Assembly (NCBI GenBank): GCA_021783935.1
Contig: JAJXTK010000050.1
Location: 1-16,176 of the forward strand
DNA: 16,176 nucleotides
Direction: 5' to 3'
Origin: Myxococcales bacterium
GTDB lineage: Bacteria; Myxococcota_A; Polyangia; Polyangiales; JADJMO01
The translations under genes were made by a program, and so were the position numbers. Below, in pieces: positions 1 to 7,078 of this stretch; within the stretch, counting starts at the first letter, position 1, and every line of letters begins with the position of its first letter. The notes under the pieces are model-generated. The model was given only the letters and a program-made list of their open reading frames with translations, did not search any database and was not told the origin of the DNA.

Positions 1-462
1 GGCCCCCCCGGGCCGCCGCCCAAGCCCGCCACGACGCCGAAGGCCTCGCCGGCCGAGACGTCCGGCCCGAGCGCGGCCGACGCGGCCGCAGCCGCTGCGG
101 CGAAGCTCAAGGCCGACGAGGAGGCGATCGCGCGCGCCGCCGCGATGCTCGGCGACGACGACGAGGCGACGCAGGTCGCGAAGATCCCCGAAGAGCTGAT
201 GAAGGCCTCGGCCACCGGCGAGCAGAAGGCGATCGAGAACGCCGACGAGCTCGTGCAGTGGCGCATCACGTTCGAGGAGTTCCTCGCGATGCGCAAGAAG
301 TGCAACGAGGCGACGACCGGGCTCTCGTTCGAGAAGTTCCAGGTCCAGCTCCGCCGCAACAAGGAGCAACTCGTCAAGCAGTACAACTGCCGGCGCGTGA
401 AGTTCACGGTGTACGAGAAGGAAGGGAAGGCCGCGCTCAAGGCGACGCCCATCAAGGACTGA
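1..462 (+). CDS. C-terminal part of a protein with an MXAN_5187-like C-terminal domain (5' end outside the window)
   Basis: The reading frame is open from the first base and stops with TGA at 460-462, so 153 residues of a longer protein are visible. Residues 1-35 are a Pro/Ala-rich linker, 36-60 are acidic/alanine-rich and probably helical, and about 83-153 form a compact domain: a TFEEF segment, a lone Cys in RKKCNE, LSFEKF, then NCRRVKF, a VYEKEGKAALKATP stretch and the end. That closing pattern (Cys, VKF.VY, GKAALKATP) resembles what I recall of the MXAN_5187 C-terminal domain of myxobacteria, whose function is unknown to me. Strong third-position G/C supports coding. The protease follows 45 bp downstream on the same strand, so co-transcription is possible. 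The family name is from memory and is less certain than the coding call. Confidence 0.75.
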   Translation, partial: GPPGPPPKPATTPKASPAETSGPSAADAAAAAAAKLKADEEAIARAAAMLGDDDEATQVAKIPEELMKASATGEQKAIENADELVQWRITFEEFLAMRKKCNEATTGLSFEKFQVQLRRNKEQLVKQYNCRRVKFTVYEKEGKAALKATPIKD

Positions 463-495
463 TCGCCTCGCCTACCCGGCGCGGCGGGCAGTTGC

Positions 496-501
496 TAGCG
501 T
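496..501 (+). promoter_or_regulatory. Possible -10 element (TAGCGT) 6 nt before the protease start
   Basis: The hexamer TAGCGT fits TANNNT and ends exactly 6 nt before the GTG at 508, the spacing expected if transcription begins at the start codon (a leaderless mRNA). No -35 match is seen at the usual distance. The purine stretch between it and the GTG is too close to serve well as a Shine-Dalgarno. Weak by itself; a similar arrangement precedes 11413. Confidence 0.25.
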
Positions 502-507
502 GAGGCG

Positions 508-3183
508 GTGACGATTCGCCGCCTCACGTTCGTTTTTGTGCTCGCCGCGCTCAGCACCGCGCCGCTCCACGCGCGCGCCGCGACCTCGAGCGCGCGCGCG
601 AAGATCGACGCCACGGTGCTGCGCGCCGCGCGCACTGGCTTTTGGAGCGTCGGCACGCTCCGGCCGGACGTCGATCGCGCGCCGGTGGTGATCCGGCTCG
701 CGGCGCCGGCGACGCCCGCGGTGCTCGCGAAGCTCGCCGCGGCGGGCGCGGAGCTCGAGCTCGATCGCGGCGCGCCGCTCGCCTTCGAGCGCAACGTGCC
801 GGCGCACGTCAGCGAGCGCGCGGCGCTCGCGCTCGCCGCGCTCCCCGAGGTCGAGCGCGTCGCCCTCGCGCCGACGGGGCGCTCCTTGCCGATGGCGCAC
901 TCGTCGGAGCTCTTGCGCATGGCCGACGCGCGCGGCGCGCGCCCCGCGCTCGATCTGCTCACCGGCGCGGGGGTCACCGTCGGAGACAGCGACAGCCTCG
1001 TCGACGTCTTCCATCCGGCGATGTTCCGCGCCGACGCGGGCTACTTCGACTGGATCGACGTGAACCGGGACGGGCACTTCACGCCGGGCGTCGACGCGAT
1101 CGATCTGAACGGCGACGGCGTCGCGAGCGACGGCGAGACCGCGATGCCGCTCACGGCGGCGACCTACGACTGGTACGGCGCCGTCGCCGCGCGCGACGCG
1201 AGCTTCGATCCGGGCGTGGATTGGCTCTACCTCGACACCAACGGCAACGGCGTGCGCGACTACGGCGTCGCGGCGGGGTTCGACGACACGACGCCGGCGT
1301 TCGGCGAGCCGCTGTTCGTGCCCGACGATCTCGATCGGAGCGGCAGCCTCGATCCCGGCGAGAAGGTCGTGCGCCTCGGCACCTCGAAGTACAAGAAGGT
1401 GCGCGTGCACGTGACCTACCTCGCGAAGGTCAACCACGTCTACGAGCGCGGGGTCGATCTCTCGAGCACGCCGGTGGATCTCACGCACGGCAAGCTCTAT
1501 GGCTTCCCCGACGCCTACCACGCGACCGGCGTCACCTCGATCCTCGCGGGCGACGTCCCGCTCGCCGGGCGCACGTGGGTCGGCATCGCGCCCGACGTCG
1601 ATCTCGTCCACTCGTTCGACGTCGACACGACGGGCGAGCTCCTGCCGACGGCCGCGGCCACGTGGCTGCTCGCCCAGGGGGCCGAGGTGATGCTCTACGA
1701 GCTCGCGCCGTGGACCGGCTTGCCCCTCGACGGCACCGATCCGCTCTCGCAGATCATCGATGACTCGGCGACCAAGAGCGGCGTCGCGCACGCGTGCCCC
1801 ACCGGCGATCAGGGCTCGGCCCGCAAGCACGCGCACCTGTCGCTCGGCGCCGGGGCGAGCGGCGAGCTCGGCTTCGATCTCCCCGCGCACGCGAAGGCTT
1901 GGACGGAGCCGCTCTCCGAGGTCGAGCTCACCGCGCACGTGCGCGGCGGCGACGTGGCGTCCTTCACGCTGAGCGGCCCGAACGGCGTCTCCTTCGCGCT
2001 CACCGACGGCGCGACCGGCGCGCTCGCGGGGGGGGCGAGCTACTACGTGTCGGTGCAGACGACGAGCCGCGGCACCAAGATGTACGACGCGTACATCTAC
2101 CTGTCGCCCACTGCCCCGAGCACCGACGCGCTCCCGGTCGGCGCCTGGACGCTCGCGGCGCGTGGCGGCGCGACCGACGTGACGGTCGAGGCCTACCTCT
2201 CGGACGACAAGTCGAGCTGGGCGGTCGGCGCGGCGTGGGACGCCGCGGTGGCGACCGACGCGATCACGATCGGCGTCCCCTCCACGGCCGATCACTGCAT
2301 CGCGGTCGGCGCGATGCCCGATCATGTCGCCGAGGCGTCGACCCCGTGGTTCGACATGACCTCGTACGTCGAGTACGACGTCCCTTCGAGCCTGGTCGAG
2401 ACGCAGCGGCAGGCGCGGGCGTACTCGCCCCTCGGACCGCGCATCGACGGCGCGCAGAAGCCCGACGTGCTCGCGCCCGACAATCCGTGGGCCGCGGCGC
2501 CGCACACGACCCAAGACACCTACCTCTTCCCGCACGCCGCCTACACGGTGTTCGGGGGCACCTCGGGCGCCGGACCGCACGTCGCGGGGCTCGCCGCGCT
2601 GCTCGCGCAGGCGGGGGTCAAGGGGGACGCCGCGCGCGACGCGATGAGGCAGGGCGCTGACGTCGGCGACGGCAAGACGCCGCTGCCGAACGCGGTGTAC
2701 GGCTACGGCGCGCTCGACGCGGCGCGCGCGTTGGGCGTCACCAGCGCGGGGCTCACCCCCACGGTCTCGCTGAAGGTCGATCCCCCCTCGCCCGCCGTCG
2801 GCGCGACGGTCACCCTCACGCCGGTGGTGTCGGGCGGCGACGGCCTCGAGGTCAAGTGGGACGACGACTACGACGGCACGTGGGACGTCGGCTACGCGCC
2901 CGCCGCGCCGCGCGCGATCACCGGCGCACAGGCCGGCAAGCGCTCGTTCAAGGCTCGCGTGCGCAATGCGAGCGGGCACTTCGCCGAAGCGATGACCGTC
3001 GTCGTGTTCACGCCCGCCGGCGAGGCGACCAGCTCCTCGAAGGGGTGCGACTGCGGCGCCTCCGGGCGCGGGGGGTCGCTCGGCGCGGCGGGCGGCCTGG
3101 CCCTGGCGACGCTCGCGATCGTGCGAAGGCGGCTGCGCGCGCGCGTGAAGCCCGCGCGCGGCGCGCTCCTAGCAGGCCGTTGA
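508..3183 (+). CDS. Secreted S8-family (subtilisin-like) serine protease with calcium-loop insert and C-terminal anchor
   Basis: The protein has 891 aa from a GTG; the start is chosen because it gives a good signal peptide (RR at 4-5, hydrophobic core, ARA cleavage region near residue 24). It should be exported and act on proteins at or outside the envelope. The serine motif GGTSGAGPHVAG places the nucleophile at Ser686. Asp160 in VGDSDS is the likely catalytic Asp and His338 in YHATGV the likely His. Between them lies a 178-residue stretch with Asp/Asn-rich loops resembling dockerin/EF-hand calcium loops (about 184-210, 242-251, 273-285). Residues 445-570 look like an inserted beta-sandwich, 750-836 like a PKD/Ig-type domain. 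The tail has Cys-x-Cys (847, 849), a Gly/Ala-rich hydrophobic segment and an Arg cluster, like a MYXO-CTERM sorting tail. HGT is replaced by HAT, and the region matching the oxyanion Asn reads PTGDQG. The stop lies inside an inverted-repeat element. Confidence 0.88.
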   Translation: MTIRRLTFVFVLAALSTAPLHARAATSSARAKIDATVLRAARTGFWSVGTLRPDVDRAPVVIRLAAPATPAVLAKLAAAGAELELDRGAPLAFERNVPAHVSERAALALAALPEVERVALAPTGRSLPMAHSSELLRMADARGARPALDLLTGAGVTVGDSDSLVDVFHPAMFRADAGYFDWIDVNRDGHFTPGVDAIDLNGDGVASDGETAMPLTAATYDWYGAVAARDASFDPGVDWLYLDTNGNGVRDYGVAAGFDDTTPAFGEPLFVPDDLDRSGSLDPGEKVVRLGTSKYKKVRVHVTYLAKVNHVYERGVDLSSTPVDLTHGKLYGFPDAYHATGVTSILAGDVPLAGRTWVGIAPDVDLVHSFDVDTTGELLPTAAATWLLAQGAEVMLYELAPWTGLPLDGTDPLSQIIDDSATKSGVAHACPTGDQGSARKHAHLSLGAGASGELGFDLPAHAKAWTEPLSEVELTAHVRGGDVASFTLSGPNGVSFALTDGATGALAGGASYYVSVQTTSRGTKMYDAYIYLSPTAPSTDALPVGAWTLAARGGATDVTVEAYLSDDKSSWAVGAAWDAAVATDAITIGVPSTADHCIAVGAMPDHVAEASTPWFDMTSYVEYDVPSSLVETQRQARAYSPLGPRIDGAQKPDVLAPDNPWAAAPHTTQDTYLFPHAAYTVFGGTSGAGPHVAGLAALLAQAGVKGDAARDAMRQGADVGDGKTPLPNAVYGYGALDAARALGVTSAGLTPTVSLKVDPPSPAVGATVTLTPVVSGGDGLEVKWDDDYDGTWDVGYAPAAPRAITGAQAGKRSFKARVRNASGHFAEAMTVVVFTPAGEATSSSKGCDCGASGRGGSLGAAGGLALATLAIVRRRLRARVKPARGALLAGR
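2028..2035 (+). repeat. G8 homopolymer inside the protease gene
   Basis: Eight consecutive G residues encode part of an AGGAS stretch near residues 508-511 of the protease. A slip of one base would frameshift the gene upstream of the catalytic Ser686. Runs of this length are expected by chance at this GC content, so it is noted only as a possible slippage point. Confidence 0.3.
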
Positions 3184-3297
3184 GAAACGGCCTGCGGAAA
3201 CTGTGACCGCCAGCAGGCTGTGGTCGATCGCGCGAGAGATCGCGGCATGACCCGGGAGAGGATCGGCCGGTCTCGGAGAAACTCCACAGCCTGCTAG
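3169..3297. mobile_element. Small inverted-repeat element (MITE- or REP-like), 129 bp, spanning the protease stop codon
   Basis: The ends are imperfect inverted repeats: CTAGCAGGCCGTTGAG at 3169-3184 and, read on the minus strand from 3297 to 3282, CTAGCAGGCTGTGGAG (14 of 16 match). Both ends carry CTAG, which could be a 4-bp target duplication (element 3173-3293) or part of the repeat. Inside are a perfect 10-bp hairpin with a GAGA loop (3172-3195) and a second inner copy, AGCAGGCTGTGG at 3212-3223, pairing perfectly over 12 bp with 3284-3295. There is no room for a transposase. The last codons of the protease (from CTA at 3169) and its TGA are in the element. It might move by a transposase encoded elsewhere, or be a REP-like palindromic unit that ends transcription between the convergent protease and OsmC genes. 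No second copy is seen in this window. Confidence 0.55.
3172..3195 (+). terminator. Strong hairpin overlapping the protease stop codon
   Basis: GCAGGCCGTT (3172-3181), loop GAGA (3182-3185) and AACGGCCTGC (3186-3195) form a perfect 10-bp stem with a GNRA-type tetraloop. It overlaps the TGA of the protease. No U-tract follows, so it is not a textbook intrinsic terminator, but it could stabilise the mRNA end or assist termination. It is one part of the 3169-3297 element. Confidence 0.4.
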
Positions 3298-3307
3298 CGG
3301 GCGCTGC

Positions 3308-3733
3308 TCAGACGAGCTTCGCGTCGAGCTCGATGGTCGAGATCGCCGCGAGGGCGCGGGAGATCGGGCAGCCGGCCTTCGTCGCTTGGGCGATCTCGTC
3401 GAACTTCTTGGCGTCGATGCCGGGCACGCTCGCGCGGCACTCGAGGCGCATCTTGGTGACGGTGAAGCCGATCTCCAGCTTCTCGAGCGTGCAGTAGGCC
3501 TTGGTGTCGATGCGCGTGGCCTTGAGGCCCGCCTTCTCGAGCCCCGCCCCCAGCGCCATCGAGAAGCAGGCCGCGTGGGCGGCCGCCAGCAGCTCCTCGG
3601 GGTTGGCGCCGGGCTCGTCGCCGAAGCGCGTGCCGAAGCCGAAGGCGGCCTTCACGCCGCTCGGGCTCGCGAAGCTCCCCTTGCCCTCCTTGAGGCCACC
3701 TTCCCAAATCGCGGTCGCAGTTCGAATCGGCAT
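3308..3733 (-). CDS. OsmC/Ohr-family peroxidase
   Basis: The product is a 141-aa soluble cytoplasmic protein of normal OsmC length. The family reduces organic hydroperoxides and related peroxides with two conserved cysteines. Both are present: Cys56 in the HAACFSMAL motif (start of the central helix) and Cys122 in AGCPISRAL. The N-terminal strand TATAIWEGGLKEGKG and the NPEELLAAAHAACF segment are typical of the OsmC rather than the Ohr branch. The start is well supported: ATG preceded by GGAGG (minus strand, 3739-3743) with a 5-nt gap. The gene converges on the protease across the inverted-repeat element and is divergent from the efflux pair across a 489-bp region. No adjacent regulator such as OhrR is seen. 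Thiol peroxidase activity is inferred from the family. Confidence 0.92.
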   Translation of the reverse strand: MPIRTATAIWEGGLKEGKGSFASPSGVKAAFGFGTRFGDEPGANPEELLAAAHAACFSMALGAGLEKAGLKATRIDTKAYCTLEKLEIGFTVTKMRLECRASVPGIDAKKFDEIAQATKAGCPISRALAAISTIELDAKLV

Positions 3734-4222
3734 GGAATCCTCCGTCGCGCGCGTCGCTGGGCTGCTCCGCGGTTCCGCTTCGATGCTCGGGCGGCGCGCT
3801 CGTCACCGCGCGAGAGCGATTCCCTCCGCTCGTGCCTCGCCGAGGCAGCGGCCAGAATGACGCCGATGGAGGTGTGTTCCCGGATCCGCGCGCGCCGATG
3901 AGCGCGAGCTCGCGCGCGAGGGGACACTGCCGCGCGTTCGACGCCGCGCACGAGCGAACCTGCATCGAGGATCGCGCCGGCGCAGGCGCGCCACGTCGGA
4001 CGATCTCCGGCAGCGGTTCGACGCCGGTGAGGTCGGCCTTGATGCGACGTTGATCGCCGACTCGACCGTGCACGGCTGCCGTCGCCCCGACGACGCGCGC
4101 GTCGGAATCCCGACGCCGCACCCGCGCCGGACCGCGCTTTCGCGTGGACCGCCCCTTGCTGGTCGAGGCCCCGAGACCTACAGCGCGCATCGAACCCAAC
4201 GCAGCGAGCGGCCGCACCCATC
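3734..4222. promoter_or_regulatory. 489-bp divergent intergenic region between osmC-like and emrA-like genes
   Basis: No ORF here reads like a real protein: the short frames on both strands are Arg/Ala-rich with no recognisable motif, and more A/T and mixed third positions appear than in the flanking genes. It should hold the promoters of both divergent genes. Visible structure: a 14-bp perfect palindrome (3902-3915, GCGCGAGCTCGCGC); three copies of one hexamer in alternating orientation at 4087-4115, listed separately; and a weak TTGCTG-17-TACAGC pair ending about 40 nt before emrA. A decayed gene cannot be excluded, but I could not assemble one. Confidence 0.5.
4087..4116 (+). promoter_or_regulatory. 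Operator- or attenuator-like alternating inverted repeats upstream of emrA
   Basis: CCGACG (4087-4092), CGTCGG (4100-4105) and CCGACG (4110-4115) lie in a row. The second copy can pair with either the first (7-nt loop) or the third; the latter extends to 7-bp arms, GCGTCGG-AATC-CCGACGC at 4099-4116. The result is either two overlapping operator-like dyads or two mutually exclusive RNA hairpins about 107-136 nt before the emrA start. A fourth CGTCGG copy is near 3994. Function is inference only. Confidence 0.3.
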
Positions 4223-5458
4223 ATGAGCACCTCCGTCCAGAGCCAGCCGACCGCCGAGGCGCGCGTCGGGGTCGAGAGCCAGGCGCCCGCCAAGCCGCGG
4301 AGCAAGGCCAAGATCATCTTGCCGATCGTGCTCGTCGTCGCCGCGGCCGCCGCGCTCGGCTACCACGAGCACGCCAAGCACTTCGAAGACACCGACGACG
4401 CGCAGGTCGACGGCGACATCACCAACGTGAGCCCGCGCGTCTCGGGCACGATCAAGGCCGTCTACGGGGTCGAGAACCGGTACGTGAAGGCGGGCGAGCT
4501 GCTCGCGGAGATCGACCCGGTGGACCTCGAGGTCGTCGTGCTGCAGGCCAGGGCCACCGTCGCGCAGGCCGAGGCGCAGCTCAAGGTCGAGGATCCGACG
4601 GTCGCCATCACCGAGACCTCGAACGTCGCGAACGTGGCCAACGCGAGCTCGGACCTCTCGTCGTCCTTCGCGTCGACCAGCGCGGCGGGCAAGGAGGTCG
4701 TGCAGCTCGAGGCGCAGCTCGTCACCGCCGAGGCCAACGACAAGCTCGCGCAGGACGAGAAGGCCCGCGCCGCGTCGCTGCTCGCGGGCGGGGCGTTGTC
4801 CAAGCAGGACTACGATCAACGCGTCACGACGGCGGCGGCCACCAAGGCGCAGGTCGACGCGATCAAGGCCTCGATCGCGGCGGCGCAGGACCGCGTCGCC
4901 GAGGCGTCGGCGCGCGCGAGCGCGGCGAAGAGCCGGCTGACCGAGGTGAAGACCAACGCGCCGATGCAGCTCGAGACGCGCAAGGCCTCGGTCGTCGCGC
5001 GGCAGGCGACGCTCGATCTGGCGCGCGCGCAGCTCAAACAGGCGGAGCTGAACGTCTCGTACGCGAGGATCGTCGCGCCGGTGTCGGGCATCATCGGCAA
5101 GAAGGGGGTGGCCGTCGGCGATCGCGTGCAGCCCGGGCAGCAGCTGTTCGCGGTCGTGCAGGTCGACGACCTGTGGGTGACGGCGAACTTCCGCGAGACC
5201 CAGCTCGCCAACATCGTGCCTGGCCAGCACGCGACGGTGCACGTCGACGCGCTGGATCTCGATCTGAGCGCGACGGTCGAGAGCGTCGGCGGCGCGACCG
5301 GCTCGCGCCTGAGCGTGCTGCCCCCCGAGAACGCGACGGGCAACTACGTGAAGGTCGTGCAGCGGATGCCGGTGCGAATTCGCTTCGCCCAGGGGCAGAA
5401 CGGGCTCGAGCGCCTCCGCCCCGGCATGAGCGCCGAGCCCGAGGTCCGGGTGCGGTGA
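4223..5458 (+). CDS. emrA: EmrA-like HlyD-family periplasmic adaptor of an MFS efflux pump
   Basis: The product has 411 aa. Residues 1-28 are a short cytoplasmic tail, about 30-47 a single membrane anchor, and the rest is periplasmic. Order of parts: first half of the lipoyl domain (58-100, with VSPRVSGTIKAVYG and VKAGELLAEIDP), a long Ala/Gln/Glu-rich coiled-coil hairpin (about 104-275), the second lipoyl half (278-312, ARIVAPVSGIIGKKG and VQPGQQLFAVV), and a beta-barrel/membrane-proximal part (313-411, LWVTANFRETQLANI). EmrA-type adaptors link an MFS transporter in the inner membrane to a TolC-type outer-membrane channel, exporting hydrophobic toxic compounds. The next gene, overlapping by 4 nt, is that transporter. 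No outer-membrane channel gene is present here. No strong Shine-Dalgarno is visible before the ATG; the start is chosen because it gives a normal N-terminus. Confidence 0.9.
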   Translation: MSTSVQSQPTAEARVGVESQAPAKPRSKAKIILPIVLVVAAAAALGYHEHAKHFEDTDDAQVDGDITNVSPRVSGTIKAVYGVENRYVKAGELLAEIDPVDLEVVVLQARATVAQAEAQLKVEDPTVAITETSNVANVANASSDLSSSFASTSAAGKEVVQLEAQLVTAEANDKLAQDEKARAASLLAGGALSKQDYDQRVTTAAATKAQVDAIKASIAAAQDRVAEASARASAAKSRLTEVKTNAPMQLETRKASVVARQATLDLARAQLKQAELNVSYARIVAPVSGIIGKKGVAVGDRVQPGQQLFAVVQVDDLWVTANFRETQLANIVPGQHATVHVDALDLDLSATVESVGGATGSRLSVLPPENATGNYVKVVQRMPVRIRFAQGQNGLERLRPGMSAEPEVRVR

Positions 5459-7065
5459 GCGCCAGCTCCGCGGCCGCGGCGGCCAGAGAGCGCCCCGCCT
5501 ACTTCGAGACCGGCTGGACCGGCGGCCGCAGCCCGTGGGCCATCGCGCTCGTCGTGACGCTCGCGACGTTCATGGAGGTGCTCGATACGAGCATCGCGAA
5601 CGTGTCGCTCCCCCACATCGCGGGCAACCTCTCGGTCACGCAGGACGAGAGCACCTGGGTGCTCACGAGCTACCTCGTCTCGAACGCCATCGTCCTGCCC
5701 GTGAGCGGGTGGATCGCGTCGCGCGTCGGCCGCAAGCGCTTCTACATGGCGAGCGTCGCGATGTTCACCGTCAGCTCGTTCCTCTGCGGCGTCGCCCCCT
5801 CGCTCGGCTGGCTGATCTTCTTCCGCGTCCTGCAGGGGCTCGGCGGCGGCGGGCTCGGTCCGAGCGAGCAGTCGATCCTCGCCGACACCTTCCCGGTGAA
5901 GAAGCGCGGGATGGCCTTCGCCGTCTACGGCATGGCCGTCGTGCTCGCCCCGGCGATCGGGCCGACCCTCGGCGGGTTCATCACCGATCACTACCACTGG
6001 CGCTGGGTCTTCTTCATCAACGTGCCGGTCGGGATCGTCTCGATGCTGCTCACCTCGCGCATGGTCACCGACCCGCCGCACCTGAAGTGGGCCAAGGAGA
6101 AGGCGGGCGGCATCGACTACGTCGGGCTGTCGCTCATCGCCCTGGGGCTCGGCGCGCTCGAGATCGTGCTCGACAAGGGGCAAGAGGACGACTGGTTCCA
6201 CTCGAGCTTCATCGCGTGGACCGCGACGGTGTCGGCCGTGGCCCTGGTGACGTTCGTGATCTGGGAGTGGAACCACGAGCACCCGGTCGTCGAGGTGCGG
6301 CTGTTCAAGAGCCGCACCTTCGCGGCCGCGAACGTCATGATGCTGACCCTCGGCGTGAGCCTCTTCGGATCGACCGTGCTCTTGCCGCAGTACATGCAGA
6401 TCTTCATGGGCTACACCGCCGAAGACGCCGGCATGGCGCTCTCGCCGGGAGGGTTCGTGGTCATCTTGCTCCTGCCGCTCGTCGGCACGCTGGTGTCCAA
6501 GACCGACCCGCGGCGGCTCATCGCGGTCGGCTTCTCGGTGCTCGCCGGCTCGCTCATCTACATGTCGACGCACCTCTACGAGGGGATCGACTTCCACCAC
6601 GCGGTGATGCTGCGCGTCTACCAGTCGGTCGGCATGGCGTTCCTGTTCGTGCCGATCAACAACGTCGTGTACGCCGACGTCCCCCTCGAGAAGAACAACG
6701 CGGTGTCGGGGATCGTGAACCTCTCGCGCAACATGGGGGGCGACATCGGGATCGCGTTCGTCACGACGATGATCGCGCGCCGCGGGCAGATGCATCAGAC
6801 GCGGCTCGTCGCCCACGCGACCAACTACGACCCGGCCTTGGTGGCGCAGCTGCAGGGGCTCACGCGCGCGCTCGAGCGCTCCGGGCTCGCGACCGTCGAG
6901 GCGACCAAGCGCGCGACCGCCATCGCCTACCGGCAGCTCATCGGCCAGGCGATGACGCTCGCGTACATCGACGTGCTCAGGGTGATGGGGGTCGCGACCG
7001 CCCTCATGGTGCCGCTCGTGTTGCTGACGCGCCGGCCGCGCGGCGGGCCCGCGATGGGGCACTGA
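5455..7065 (+). CDS. emrB: EmrB/QacA-type (DHA2) MFS drug:proton antiporter
   Basis: The product has 536 aa and fits the 14-helix DHA2 family, which exports drugs in exchange for protons. Hallmarks: LDTSIANVSLPHI (43-55) with the membrane Asp44 of motif D1; motif A, GWIASRVGRKR (85-95); motif B, RVLQGLGGGGLGP (124-136); motif C, the antiporter signature VVLAPAIGPTLGG (162-174); then RWVFFINVPVG (183-193). The start is GTG at 5455, overlapping the emrA stop (GTGA), which implies translational coupling; GAGG at 5441-5444 could serve as its ribosome site. An upstream in-frame ATG would overlap nearly all of emrA and is rejected. The C-terminal part (about 440-500) carries a long hydrophilic loop with many Arg/Gln/Ala before the last helix, normal for EmrB. 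Substrate cannot be read from sequence. It converges on the following lipoprotein gene 13 nt away. Confidence 0.92.
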   Translation: MSASSAAAAARERPAYFETGWTGGRSPWAIALVVTLATFMEVLDTSIANVSLPHIAGNLSVTQDESTWVLTSYLVSNAIVLPVSGWIASRVGRKRFYMASVAMFTVSSFLCGVAPSLGWLIFFRVLQGLGGGGLGPSEQSILADTFPVKKRGMAFAVYGMAVVLAPAIGPTLGGFITDHYHWRWVFFINVPVGIVSMLLTSRMVTDPPHLKWAKEKAGGIDYVGLSLIALGLGALEIVLDKGQEDDWFHSSFIAWTATVSAVALVTFVIWEWNHEHPVVEVRLFKSRTFAAANVMMLTLGVSLFGSTVLLPQYMQIFMGYTAEDAGMALSPGGFVVILLLPLVGTLVSKTDPRRLIAVGFSVLAGSLIYMSTHLYEGIDFHHAVMLRVYQSVGMAFLFVPINNVVYADVPLEKNNAVSGIVNLSRNMGGDIGIAFVTTMIARRGQMHQTRLVAHATNYDPALVAQLQGLTRALERSGLATVEATKRATAIAYRQLIGQAMTLAYIDVLRVMGVATALMVPLVLLTRRPRGGPAMGH

Positions 7066-7078
7066 CGCGCGCGGGAGG

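Noticed and set aside
472..2979. An 835-codon open frame on the minus strand opposite the protease
   Set aside because: Its translation is Arg/Val/Ala/Glu-rich with no domain, and the plus strand encodes a clear signal peptide and subtilase motifs. It is a GC-driven antisense shadow.
4144..5454. Upstream extension of the EmrB frame to an ATG at 4144
   Set aside because: It would overlap all of emrA with an Arg/Gly-rich translation. The GTG at 5455 overlapping the emrA stop gives a normal EmrB N-terminus.
7043..7052. GCGGGCCCGC palindrome as a terminator between emrB and the next gene
   Set aside because: It has no loop, lies inside the emrB coding end and has no U-tract. Such palindromes are common at this GC content.
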